Shown: positions 45,335-56,048, counted from the first letter of the stretch. The stretch is 64,000 nt of DNA from Pegoplata infirma (GCA_963921195.1 OY992536.1:109394778-109458777); one strand, 5' to 3'. The notes: generated from the letters alone by a model not told the origin. Translations and numbers: made by a program.

Positions 45335-45412
45335 TTCGAACCCAAGACCTACCGGCTGGAAAATTTATAATCGACGCCTTAGCTATCAGCGCCACCAAAG
45401 GAGGAAAACCTC
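45335..45412 (-). repeat. tRNA-like sequence in MITE (left)
   Basis: Minus strand: GATAGCTAAGGCGTC (A-box-like), then GGGTTCGAACCCCG (canonical B box), ending GCCTGGGC. The anticodon arm region (ATTATAAATTTTCC) does not fold well, so it is tRNA-derived rather than a likely tRNA gene. Confidence 0.5.
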
Positions 45413-45591
45413 GCCGACTAACACTTAGTTTTGTAATGTTCGTTATTTTTTTTTTTTGCAAATACACAAACATTTTGTTTTCTACAAACATACACACAGA
45501 TTTTGGCAGAGCATTGTGGCAGAGCATAATATTTTAAAGCAGCATATTAAACAAAATTGATTTTAAGTGTTATAACTTGTTTATTTACTTT

Positions 45592-45658
45592 AGCTCAGTG
45601 GTTAGAGACTAAGCTTCACGAACAACTGGTATTGTGTTCGAATCTCGGTGGGGATCAG
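45592..45658 (+). repeat. tRNA-like sequence in MITE (right)
   Basis: TTAGCTCAGTGGTTAGAGA (strong D-arm/A box) and GTGTTCGAATCTCGG (B box) 38 bp apart; no clear anticodon stem. Confidence 0.5.
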
Positions 45659-46466
45659 TCAAAAATAAATAAATTTTTAAAAATAGAATATTGTAAATAA
45701 ATAAAAATAAAATAATAAAGTAAATAAAAATTAAATAATAAAATAAAAAAAAATAGAATTGAACAATAAATTTTTTTTTCCATAGCCTATGAACTTTTTA
45801 TAGGTATCTGGTTTCTATGAATTTGTTTCATAGATTCTATGAAGGGCATCATTGGCTCACTTCTAATGATTTTTTTCATAGAATCAATGTACGTTTTCAT
45901 AGCCGTAATGAACAAAATTCTTTCAGTGTAGCTACAACCATCAATTTAAAGGCGAAAACCTCATTACTTGGCAATAGAAGTTTTTACTGGGTATGTGTAT
46001 GATTGAATGTTAATTTGTTTTTGGTTTTTAAAGAAAAGGATGGTAATATAAAAAGAGGAAAATATGTGAAATAGTTTTTTTTTGTATTACATATATGTAG
46101 GTATAAAACAACAAAAATATTTTACAAAGTAATTTGTTACTCAAAGAATTTGTACACTAAAAAAAATTTACACTCAAAAAAAAAATTTACACTTAAAAAA
46201 AAAATGTTACACTCAAAAAAAAAATTTACACATTATTATTTTTTTCAATGAAATGGCAGACTCAAAAAAATGTTGACAGTCAAAAAAATTGTACACTCAA
46301 AAAAATTTGATTGATTAAAAGAAAGTTTGACTCAAAATAATATATATTTCTAATAAAAAATTTGTAATGCAATTTTTTTAAATTTTTTTTAGAAAATTAC
46401 TATCAGATAACATTGTGGAGGGTATTCATAGATTCGACCAAGTCGAATTAAATTTTTCTACTTGTT

Positions 46467-47007
46467 TGTGACATGTGACGATTTATCTAATTTTTCTTAA
46501 AATTGGCAATTTCAGATGTAAGTAAAATAAAGAAATAACACAGTACAACAGTGCAAGATTTTTTTACATGCATTTAAAATTGCTGATCTATTATTGCATT
46601 TATAATTTCTTTAAAGCTGTATAAGAGGCGTATAAATAATTTTGTAATTGCCTTTAAATAATAATCATACGCAGCGGTGCACAGTGATTTATTTTTAATA
46701 GTTTTCTGCGAAATTCATACCGGTTATGGCTAACGTCATTTAGAGCTTAAGTTTGGACGCTGGATCCCGCATGTACAAAATGGGCACCACCAGGGGCCCC
46801 TTAAGTTGGACCTATTTAGTATACAAAAACTGTAAATGCTTTAAAATCACTAACTTCAAAAGTAGCACTTAACTTAAAAAATCCTTAAGTGTTTTGTTAT
46901 GAAAAATGTCAAATTTCATTTGCTTTCATCCCATTCCGATTTGGAAAGTTCGATTTTGTATATTTGGGTAATTATATCTTTACAAATTCAAAACCTTCTT
47001 TAAGACA
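46467..47007. other. AT-rich DNA with dispersed-repeat fragment
   Basis: 46670-46800 (CATACCGGTTATGGCTAACGT, GAGCTTAAGTTTGGACGCTG) is a reversed relative of 61640-61720 and shares its core with 28410. No gene. Confidence 0.4.
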
Positions 47008-47015
47008 CTTTAGTT

Positions 47016-47342
47016 CAATGGTTCCCAACCTTTGATTCTCGCCCCACTGGGGGGCAATTTGAATGCTTCAGGGGGGCAACGAGCAAATTTTTAGGATTTT
47101 TTTTTGTTAAATCAACTAGAAAAAATATAATTTTTCTTAAATTATTTAGTTGATTGGTGAAAACTTTTTCTAAAAACTTTGTTTAAACGTTGATTTTAAG
47201 AAAAAGTTTGCTTAATCACAAGTAAATTTTGAATTTTTAAACAAATTTGAAAAATTTACAAATTTTTCTTTAGTTTAGGGGGACATTGTAGATTTTTTAA
47301 CTTAAAAGTGGGGCATGGCGCAAAAAAGGTTGGGAACCATTG
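47016..47342. mobile_element. hAT-like MITE, TIR CAATGGTTCCCAACCT, TSD CTTTAGTT
   Basis: Same family and length as 33824-34149. TSD CTTTAGTT at 47008-47015 and 47343-47350. Confidence 0.9.
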
Positions 47343-47350
47343 CTTTAGTT

Positions 47351-49138
47351 GATCCAATAAAATATTTCAAAATTTTTTAGGTAGAACTTCTGGAGAATAT
47401 CTCGCACATTACTATTTTTATCACACACATTTTTATGTATGGATTCTGATTCTCATTGTACTGGTTTATTTAGTTTATTTGGTTGCTTTGTTGGCTGCTT
47501 AGTTGTCAGTTTGTTTTGATGTCATCAGTCTGTACAATGTCGAATATGCATGTGAAGATGGCATTTTTAGGAAATCTACTTATTTACTAAAAAAAAAATA
47601 ATAAACCATATTCAAATAAACATATGAAACGATATTACTATGTTTGTTAGTTAGAGTGGGCAGAAAAAAAGTTTTTATTGAATATCAGAATTTTCCGTTT
47701 GAAAAAGTTGTACACAACCAAGTAATCATAAATTCCCATTTACATATAGTCCGGATTCTGTCCGTCTAAAACGAATAACAACTTCATATCGTGAACCTAT
47801 ATTCAAAATATGCCAACTCAAATTTGACCGAAATGAGTTTCCGATGGCAAATAGATCCCCTATGTAACATCTATCTGTCATAAAAATTTTAGAGCAAAAA
47901 AATAATTTGTTGTCGTTATACATTCATTTTTGTTATTCTGCTAACTTAAAGTACATATTTTGTTGGTGAAAATAAATGCCAACTCCCATAGTAAATTTCC
48001 AAATATTTTTCAAAAAATTTTTTTAAAAAAAATTAGACCACATATCTTATTGCATTTGCCATGCTGAACACGAATCGTGTAAAGATTTTGATATCAAATG
48101 ACTAGTTGCAAACAAGTGCAAAATATACAATTTTTGGCATAGGTAAAAATTATTTAGAATATTTTATTCATCTTATGGAAGGTACATTCTTTTTTGTTAC
48201 AATAATATGCGAAATAACTAGTTTTTTAGCTCTCCTGAACAGTAAGCTTTTTCGAGTTGTCATTTATTGAATATAGTTCGACGATATACGGAACGTTTTT
48301 TTTAATCCGTTAAAGATGCGACAATTACGTCATAGACAACATGGTACTATAAAGGTGTGTTTACACGGGAGAGAAAACTGCTAGACAAAGACCAAAAAAA
48401 AAATTTCGATTTTTCTATCGAGATTTATTCGTGTAAACGTACCTTAAAACTACATTTAAATACCAACAATTTGTTGATTAACTTTTTTAAGATATCGATA
48501 TTTTTACTGGTCAAAAAAAAAAATTAAAACTTTTTGGTTTGAAAAAATTGAAACTTTGAAAAATCGGTTACTCAAAACCAACTCAAAAAACTGAAAATTG
48601 GTGCGTAAAGTTGTATTCAATACGTAATAAAGGTGCGTTTACACAAGAGCTAGACAGCTAGACAAAGACCAAAAAACAACTCTGTGAACCAGTAGATTTG
48701 ACTTTTTCAATAGTTATGTGAAATTCAATTCATCTAAGGGCGGATTACTCAATGAAAAGTTAGCTGCTAACTGCCGATTTAACGGAGCCTTATGTCAAAA
48801 TTTGTATGAAAAAGTTGAATTTAACGGAGAGTTATTTTATAACGGAGCATTGAGTAATCCAGCCTAAAACGTATTATTCCTTACCTTTTTTTCATAATGT
48901 TATAGATTTTTGGAAAATTATTTTATTATTTTTGATTTGAAGTCTGTATTTTGTATAATAAAAAAAATATAACGAAAACAAAATTAATTTTCTTTAGAGA
49001 TGATATTTTCGAATGCTACAGGTGACACGCACCTTAAAAAATATTTAAAAAAAATAGGAAAAATAAAGCGGTCGTGTCCAAAAATGTTGATTTGACATGG
49101 AATGCCCCGTATACAAACGTGTAGTTAGGGCTTTTTGT
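47351..49138. other. Old repeats and small inverted-repeat elements, no gene
   Basis: 48349-48446 is a ~100-bp inverted element (AAGGTGTGTTTACACG / CGTGTAAACGTACCTT). 48622-49037 is a relative (AAGGTGCGTTTACAC ... GACACGCACCTT). Inside it, GGCGGATTACTCAATGAAAAG / CATTGAGTAATCCAGCC (48743-48863) is a smaller inverted repeat. 49075-49110 ends CATGGAATGCCCCGTATA, related to the terminal repeat of 54001-56003. TTAGTTAGAGTGGGCAG lies at 47648. Confidence 0.45.
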
Positions 49139-49146
49139 GTTTAACA

Positions 49147-50934
49147 TAACCTGACCAACCATCCCGCTTTTGGCGGGATTATCCCGCTTTTTGATGTCTC
49201 ATCCCGCCTTTAATTCCGATCCCGCTTTTTAAACAAAAGTCCCGCTTCATCCCGCTTTATCCCGCTTTTTGACTTTTGGAATAGCAAAGTATGACAATTT
49301 TTAGGTTATTTTAATAATATTTTGAGAAATATATTTTTGAGCATATTAACTATTTCTTACCGTATAAAGAAAATTTTAAGAAAAAAATTTTTTACTCAAA
49401 AAAACTGTTCACAAGAGAACCCTACTGGACTGATTTAAATCAAAAATAAATTAAAATTAAATTTTTACATAAAATTTTTTCATTGTAATACTTCGAATAT
49501 TCCGAAAAAAGCTTTCAATAAAATAGTATTAAACTTAAATACATGTTTCCTAATTCTCAGATTCTTAGAATTTTTTTGTATACAAAAATCCTCAGATGCT
49601 GAAACATTTTTCATAAAAGAAACTCTCAGATTCTAAAAAATTATCGGTTTCTAAAAATTCTTCCTTGAAAAAAAAATCTGATACCCTTTTCTAAAAATGA
49701 ATTCTTAAATTTTGTAGCCCCCTAAAAAAAAATTGATTAGATCTGGTCTGATTTGTAAAAATTTAAGGACGGCATTTGTACCAGATACGATTGATTCTGA
49801 TCAGATCCTGAAATTGTGGAAAAACGTCGGATCTGATCAGATCCTGAAATTGTGGAAAAACGTCGGATCAAAAACACCTGATCAGATAAAACTATATTTT
49901 TTAGATCCAAACAGATTAAATCAGATCCAACCAATTTTTTCAAGGGGCATTTTTCGATAGAAAATATTTGAGAAGGGGGGAAAAATGAAGGGAAATTATT
50001 AAAGTTCCAATGTTTTCTAAGATAATTTCATATAGAAAAATTACTCAAAGACACACTTCCTTTATAAAATTCCTCAACAGAAATATTTTCAGATTAGAAA
50101 AATTCCAAAACATTTTTCTTGTTGGAAAAAATCATAAATTTTGAAAAACTTTTGCTATAGAAAAATTCTCTGATTCTAAAGTATTATTTAAACAGGAAAA
50201 ATCTCTTTTTCCATATAATAAATTCTAAGATTCTGAAATATATTTCTTAAAAAAAAACTATCAGATTCTGAAACGTTTTTCCTGTAGAAAAATTATCCGA
50301 TTTTAGATTTTTTTTCCAGAAAAATTCTTGTCAGACTCTAAAATATTTTATTCTAAGGAAATTACAGTTGCCAATGGATTTTTTCTATAGAAAATTTATA
50401 AGATTCTTAAACATTTTTCCTACAGAAAAAATTCTTAAAATTTTAGATAATTTTTCTTTTAAAAATTCTTAAATTCTGAGTCAAATAAGTATTTAAATAT
50501 TTTCTTAAGACAGTCTCGAGTTCTGATACATTTTTTTATAAAAAATATATGAGATTTACTTTCTTTAGAAAATGATAAGAAAAATTATCAGATTTAGTCT
50601 ACGACTCTAATTTAATTTTAGTTTTTCATATGCAATTTTTTTGATTCTTAAATATTTTATCCCAAGGTTGGTAAAAAAAATCCTTAGACTAGAGACTATG
50701 TTTGCTGACGTAATCAAAAAAAAAAATTTCTAGTCAAAGTTCTTATGCATTTTTTTACATAAAAAAAAATTACAATCCCATAAAAGTATTTCCAGAATTT
50801 TGTGCATTTTGGAGGGCAAATTTTCGTTCAAGGCAAATTTCAGTTATTAAAAAAAAATCCCGCTTTTTTGATCAAAATCCCGCTTTTTCAACCTTTCGAT
50901 CCCGCTTTTCAGTCAAAAGCAGTTGGTCAGGTTA
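49147..50934. mobile_element. hAT-like element, TSD GTTTAACA, ATCCCGCTTTT subterminal repeats
   Basis: TAACCTGACCAAC at both ends (inverted); TSD GTTTAACA at 49139-49146 and 50935-50942. ATCCCGC(C/T)TTT occurs about 7 times at 49160-49270 and 3 times at 50866-50910, in the same orientation at both ends. The middle is a decayed minisatellite (TTCTCAGATTCTGAAA / TCTATAGAAAAATT), the reverse of the 57-59 kb array, plus a 45-bp tandem duplication (CTGATCAGATCCTGAAATTG) at 49797-49870. No gene. Confidence 0.85.
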
Positions 50935-50942
50935 GTTTAACA

Positions 50943-51109
50943 ACATCCTGCTATTGGGGCTTTTGTTAATAAAATCGTTATTTTTGATCGAATGAGTCTA
51001 AATTTTTCTGTGGACATGTACGTATTTATATCCACAGCAATAAAAAAACGCGATTTTGATTTTTTTGTTAGGACTTTTTGCATTTTATGTAACTACTAGT
51101 CGAATAGCC
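50943..51109. other. No recognised feature
   Basis: AT-rich spacer without gene or repeat that I can support. Confidence 0.3.
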
Positions 51110-51837
51110 TGTCCCTGCCAGGCGGAACACCAAATCACTTTTCTTAATAATTCAAATTTTTTACCAAACTTTATAAAAAATTATGTTTGTGCTTCAAATA
51201 TTTAATATTGCTAGATTGAGTTACATCAATGTATTTCCCAAACTGGAGAAAAATTTTATGACTATAAAAGGTTTTGTTGATAAAATTTTAAAACTAAATT
51301 TAGCACTCCCATTTCGTTTCCGTCCTTAAACCGGATATCAAAAATCCATCGTGTGGATCTGTCCCATGGTCACTCCTATATACATGGCAATTTGTATCTT
51401 TCTTTTTATCATAATTGGTTTTAAAATTAGCTAAAATGTTAAAAACACAATTTTTCCACTTAAATTTTTCCTTATAATTCTCCGTACACAGTTTAAATAT
51501 TAAATCTGACTTCATAAGGATATGATCCATTGTCAATACTTTATGCTTTACAATTTTCAGCTTCCTTAGTCATTAGGGGTTTCAGAAATAGTTTAAATGT
51601 TTAAAAACTAAATTTCGCCGTCTTCCGCCACTCCCCCTGACTTAAAGGCCGAAAATCCGGCTACGTTACAGATTATATATACAAACTGAATCCAGATTAG
51701 AGTTGATCTTTGCCATAGTCCGTACCATAAGCATCCCAATTTCCATCTTTCAAGGTCATAAGGTGTCTTCAAAATTAGGTAAGATGTAAAAACATAATTT
51801 TTCCACGCCCATTTCTTCTCTTAATTCTCCGTCTCTA

Positions 51838-52063
51838 CACAGAGAGAACAGTTTAGTCGTGCCAGCCGAATTTAGAACCAACTGCATAGTTTAATAACAA
51901 CAACCGAAATTTTCGGTTGCGTTAACCAAAGTTTGTTTTGAAAATTTAACTTCTGTTGGTCCAAATAAATTTCGGTAATCGCAACCGAAAATTTCAGTTG
52001 TTGTAATTAAACCATTCAGTTTGCTCTTAATTCGGCTAGCACAATTAAACTGTTTTTTCTGTG
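51838..52063. mobile_element. MITE, CACAGAGAGAACAGTTTA ends, TA TSD
   Basis: 226 bp; the reversed right end reads CACAGAAAAAACAGTTTA. Both continue with G(T/C)GC(C/T)AGCCGAATT. TA at 51836-51837 and 52064-52065. The interior has AACCGAAATTTTCGGTT-type palindromes. Confidence 0.75.
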
Positions 52064-52439
52064 TATTCCAAAATTTTTAAATGTGACTACTTTAGGATAA
52101 GCTCCACCGTTAGTGCTATACTTGTATCCACGCACCTTTTCCCTCTCAATTCTCAGTCCACAGTCCAAAAACTTTAAGTCTGACTACTTCAGGATATGCT
52201 TCAGTGTCAGGACAATATGCTTGCCAATTTTCGGCTGCGTAGGTCATTAGGGCTTTAAAGTTAGTCAAATAAAAAAAATAAATCACAATATTGCCTTGCC
52301 CTTCTTCCTCTCAACTCTCCGTCTACATTCCAAAAATGTTAAATCGGACTACTTTAGAATATACTTCATAGTTAGGACTACATGTTAAAAATACTCTAAA
52401 ATTAAAGTTGTTTTTTATTCGACCTTTCCAATAAATTAT

Positions 52440-52687
52440 AAAAATATAATATTTGAGCTCGAGGCCTGGATTGTTCTTTAATTAGAATTCTTCTTTACTA
52501 ATTTCCAATATTTCGCTACTCTTCGAGTAGCATCCTCAGGGATCCTCAGTTTTTATATTTAAATTAAAAATACTAAATTAAAGATACTGAGGATGCTACT
52601 CGAAGAGTAGCGAAATATTGGAAATTAATAAAGAAGAATTCTAATTAAAGAACAATCCAGGCCTCGAGCTCAAATATTTTATTTTTA
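52440..52687. repeat. 100-bp-arm palindrome containing hammerhead-core-like motifs
   Basis: The arms 52440-52539 and 52587-52687 are inverted copies with few mismatches; loop 47 bp. Each arm carries CTGAGGAT-GCTACTC-GAA-GAGTAGC-GAAA (plus strand at 52587, minus at 52539), which fits CUGANGA, a 7-bp stem II and GAAA. Stems I and III are weak, so activity is doubtful. Confidence 0.5.
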
Positions 52688-54278
52688 TAATACTTTAAAA
52701 TGTTAAAAAAAATAATTTTGCCAAGTCCCCTTTTTCTCGTAATTCGCCGCCCACAGGCAAAAAATCCGGCTTCGTAAGAATCTGTCCCTGGTGTTTTACT
52801 ATATACATGCCAATTTTAAGCTTTTAAGTCCATCAATGAGATTCAAAAGTCGCTGGATACACAAAAAATAAGAGAAACACAAAAAAAATAAAATATATAT
52901 TCAGAAAATAGATCGAATAAATTTACCACTCCCTTTGCCTTTCTTATTCTCCACCCATACACTGGATATCAAAAATCCAGGCTCGTATTGATCTTTCACA
53001 TGAAACCTTCTATATACATGCCAATTCTGTGCATTTTCCGCTTCCTTTTGGGGCTTCAAAAGAAGTTAAAATGTTAAAAATCCCAATTTTGTCACTCCCC
53101 ATTTTCCTTTAAAATCTCCGCCCACAGTCCAAAAATTTAAATAAATAAAATTCGACTACTTCAGGATATGCTTCATCGGTAGGACTATATGATAGGAAAT
53201 TTTCAGTTTCCTAAGTCATTAGAGGACTTTAAAATAAGCAAAAATGCCAATTTTCATCTTCATAGGTCATTGGGGGTCTTCAAATTAAATATTAAAAAAC
53301 ACAATTTTTCCACGCCCCATTGTTCTCTTAATTCTCCTTCCACAGTCTAAAAAATGTAAATCCGATTACTTCAGGATATGCTTCATTGTTAGAACTAAAT
53401 GCTATGCAATTTTCCGCTTCCTAAGTCATTTGGGGGCTTCAAAAGAAGTAAAAATTTTAAAAAATCCCAATTTTGCCACGCCACTTTTCCATCAATTCTC
53501 CGCCCACATTGCGAAAATTTTAAATCCGACTACTTGGGGATATGCGCCATCGTTAGGACTATATTCTAGGAAATTTTCAGCTTCCTTAGTCATTTGGGGG
53601 CTTCAAAAGAAGTAAAAATGTTAAAAAATCTAAATTTTGCCACTCCACTTTCCCCCTAAATTCTCCGCCCACATTGCGAAAATTTTAAATCCGACTAATT
53701 GGGGATATGCGGCATCGTTAGGACTATATTCTAAGAAATTTTCAGCTTCCTAAGTCATTTGGGGGCTTTAAATTAAGCAAAAACGTCAAAAAATTTAATT
53801 TTGCCACGCCCACTTTCCCGCTTATTTCTCCGCCCACAGGCAAAAAATCGAAAATCCGGCTACGTTGGGATCTGCCCCAGGTGTTTTACTATATGCATGC
53901 CAATTTTCAGCTTTGTAGCTCATCAGTGGGCTTCAAAAAGCTCTGGATAGACAAAAAAAGAGGAACACACAAATAGGGAAATTATATATATAGATACATG
54001 TGGGGCATTCCAAGCCAAATCACTCACTTTTAGACCCGACCCCTTTCGATTTATTTTATTTTTGGATATGTTTTAGTACTTATTAAATGCAACTTGGACA
54101 CCAATTTTCAGCCTTTTATTTCAAGATGGTGTTGAGTAATCAATTTTTCAAAATGGCGATTTTCTAAAAAAAATTAAAAAATTGAACTTTTTAATTAATT
54201 TTGACCATTAAAAAATAAAGATATTATAAAAAAAGTTGGACAACGTTTTGTTGGTATTTAAATGTAGTTTTATAGTAC

Positions 54279-55290
54279 GTTCAGATTGGTCTCGAAACCC
54301 CGTTTAACGAGGTTTCGTGCCAAACCTCATTTGAAAATACATATTTTCCCTCACAAATTTAAACCTTTTTGTAGTGAGGTTTCAATGAAAGTACGATTGA
54401 AACCTTATAATTTTCATATTTTTACCACTGTGCGACAATGAGAAATAGGGAAAATGGGAAAATGCCAAATATAAAAATATAAACAAATCAATTTATTTAC
54501 AAAATTTCTGCAAAATATTTATTTATTTGAAATAAAAATAAAATTAAACAGTGTAAAAAAATAATTTTAACATAATTAAATTAGTTAACAAACATATTTT
54601 TTATTTGATGGTTTCTGAAACCTACACTCAAAAAATTATGTTAGTAAAATCAACTGAAAATGTCAGTTAAAATAACTACTTTGTAAGTTGTTTTGGGGTC
54701 AACTACTTTTTCAGTTAAATCAACTAACAATGTTAGTTATTTTAACTGACAAAAAACAACTGACTTATGTAGTAAAAATTACTAACATTTGTAGTCAAAG
54801 CAACTAATATGTAGAAAAAATAAAATAAACAATACATAATTTTTTTTTTCAAAAAATTTTTCAGAAAAAAAAATTGAAGATCAAATTTTTTCAAATTTTT
54901 TTTTTTTTTTTAAAAAGTTGTGAAAAATAAAAAAAAAACGAAAATTAATTATTTTTTTTTTGGAAAAAAACTTTGAAAATTTTTTAGAGATAAAAAAATA
55001 AAATTAACTACTTTAAATAACTGTTACTACATTACAGTACTTTTTTGTTAGTTATTCAAAAAAACGACTCAAAATAACTAACAGAAATAGTTGTTTGATA
55101 TTTTTCATACAAAAATAACTGACTTTGTAGTTAAAAACAACTTACTACTGTAAAATATACAAACAACTAACATGTAGTAACTTACATAATTTTCTGAGTG
55201 TACATAAATGTCAAAATTGTTGTGTGTGAACAGGTGAGTTTTTAAATTGAAAATACGGGGTTTCAACGGGGCTTCGAAGCCAATCTGAAC
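54279..55290. mobile_element. Inverted-repeat element, GTTCAGATTGG ends, with a nested MITE
   Basis: GTTCAGATTGGTCTCGAAACC left and, reversed, GTTCAGATTGGCTTCGAAGCC right; AACGAGGTTTCG and GGGGTTTCAACGGGG near the ends. Contains 54625-55200. TSD not clear. Confidence 0.65.
54625..55200 (+). mobile_element. MITE, CACTCAAAAAATTATG ends, TA TSD (copy A)
   Basis: TA at 54623-54624 and 55201-55202. The ends are CACTCAAAAAATTATGTTAGT and, reversed, CACTCAGAAAATTATGTAAGT. The body is full of AACTAACA/TGTTAGTT and CAACTGA motifs. Confidence 0.85.
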
Positions 55291-55331
55291 ATTCTATTAG
55301 AAAAAAAATATGAAAAAATTATTCGAAGTAA

Positions 55332-55476
55332 GACCGTATTTAGACTAGGCAATTTTAATTGCCGCAATTCTGTTTTTTTAGTGTATCAGAAAGAGAGGTA
55401 AGACTCTTCCATCTCTTTCCGGTACACTAAAAAACCAGAATTGCGGCAATTAAAATTGCCTAGTCTAAATACGGTC
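55332..55476. mobile_element. Harbinger-like 145-bp palindromic MITE, TAA TSD
   Basis: GACCGTATTTAGACTAGGC and its exact inverse at the ends; arms of about 50 bp are perfect (AATTTTAATTGCCGCAATTC). TAA at 55329-55331 and 55477-55479. Its terminal GACCGTATT resembles GGCCGTATTC of the element at 58960. Confidence 0.8.
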
Positions 55477-56048
55477 TAATTATCACTTATTTTTTGACGT
55501 TTAAAAATCAAAATCGACTTTTTGAAAAAGTCCGAAACCTTCGATTTTTTTATAAAAAAACTAAAAAAATTATACTCTAAATTACGCACCTTTTAAGCCA
55601 TAACAATTCTTTCTATTTTTTTTTTTTTTAATTTTTAAAATTGCACCTTTTATTTTTTGGCTCAGATTTATTTTATATGGTGCTCCAAAAAAAAAAATTG
55701 GTAGATATTGACCCTAACTTACCCTAGATATATTCATTTCAAGGTAAAAATACGTCTCACAAAAATTTAGGACGATCGGAAATGGGTAAGGCGTTTTGCA
55801 TGGTCCTTGAAGTTTAAAAAACGGATTTTTGGTATTTTAAGTAAAGTTTTAATTCAAGCGATTACAGAATTATGATGTGGAGTAAAATGCCTGTGAAAAT
55901 TGGTGTCCAAGTTGCATTTAATAAGTACTAAAACATATTCAAAAATAAAATAAATCGAAAGGGTTCGGGTCTAAAAGTGAGTGATTTGGCTTGGAATGCC
56001 CCATATATTCATGATCCTCTATCGATTTATAATATAGCGATAGCCGTA

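Larger units (their letters stand above)
45030..45928. mobile_element. CACTGAAAGAATT-ended MITE carrying two tRNA-like sequences, TA TSD
   Basis: CACTGAAAGAATTATTGTTCAT left and, reversed, CACTGAAAGAATTTTGTTCATT right; TA at 45028-45029 and 45929-45930. The outer parts repeat TTTCATAGA(A/T)TCTATGAA. Two tRNA-like modules lie back to back at 45335-45412 (minus) and 45592-45658 (plus). Confidence 0.7.
41568..45991. mobile_element. CCCAGTAAAAACT-ended element, TA TSD, containing a copy of itself and two more insertions
   Basis: Ends CCCAGTAAAAACTT / AAGTTTTTACTGGG; TA at 41566-41567 and 45992-45993. TAATAAGTCCCCATTAC and AACCTCATTACTTGG form longer inverted ends. Inside are roughly 50-bp tandem units TTGTTAACAAATAATGAG / TTACCGATAGCCT (2-3 copies). 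Own sequence: 41568-42048, 44260-45029, 45931-45991. Nested: 42049-44259 and 45030-45928. Confidence 0.75.
40848..46466 (+). mobile_element. Mini-me-like repeat, copy 4, split by the CCCAG nest
   Basis: 40848-41567 and 45992-46466 join into one copy. It has the longest GTCC run in the window, about 15 units plus GTCT (40980-41062). The insert at 41568-45991 sits between AAATAAAGTA and TATGTGTATG. Confidence 0.8.
51110..53990. repeat. Decayed satellite-like tandem repeat, ~165-bp monomer
   Basis: Recurrent order: AAATCCGACTACTT, GGATATGC-TCAT-GTTAGGACTATAT, CCAATTTTCAGCTTCCTAAGTCATT, GGGGCTTCAAAA, AAAATGTTAAAAA, TTTTGCCACGCCCA, TTCTCCGCCCACAG. Spacing between successive AATCCG anchors at 53356, 53522, 53687 and 53849 is 162-166 bp; elsewhere 160-210. 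Roughly 15 monomers, interrupted at 51838-52063 and 52395-52700. Non-coding. Confidence 0.7.
54001..56003. mobile_element. Inverted-repeat element, TGGGGCATTCCAAGCC ends (~108-bp TIR)
   Basis: The left 54001-54112 and the reversed right 55890-56003 agree almost completely, including TGGGGCATTCCAAGCC, ACTCACTTTTAGACCCGA and TTAAATGCAACTTGGACACC. Nested: 54279-55290 and 55332-55476. No TSD could be fixed. A decayed relative of the end lies at 49090. Non-coding. Confidence 0.75.

Noticed and set aside
45177..45527. 116-codon minus-strand open frame
   Set aside because: It crosses a tRNA-like module and low-complexity A/T runs inside a MITE; no recognisable domain.
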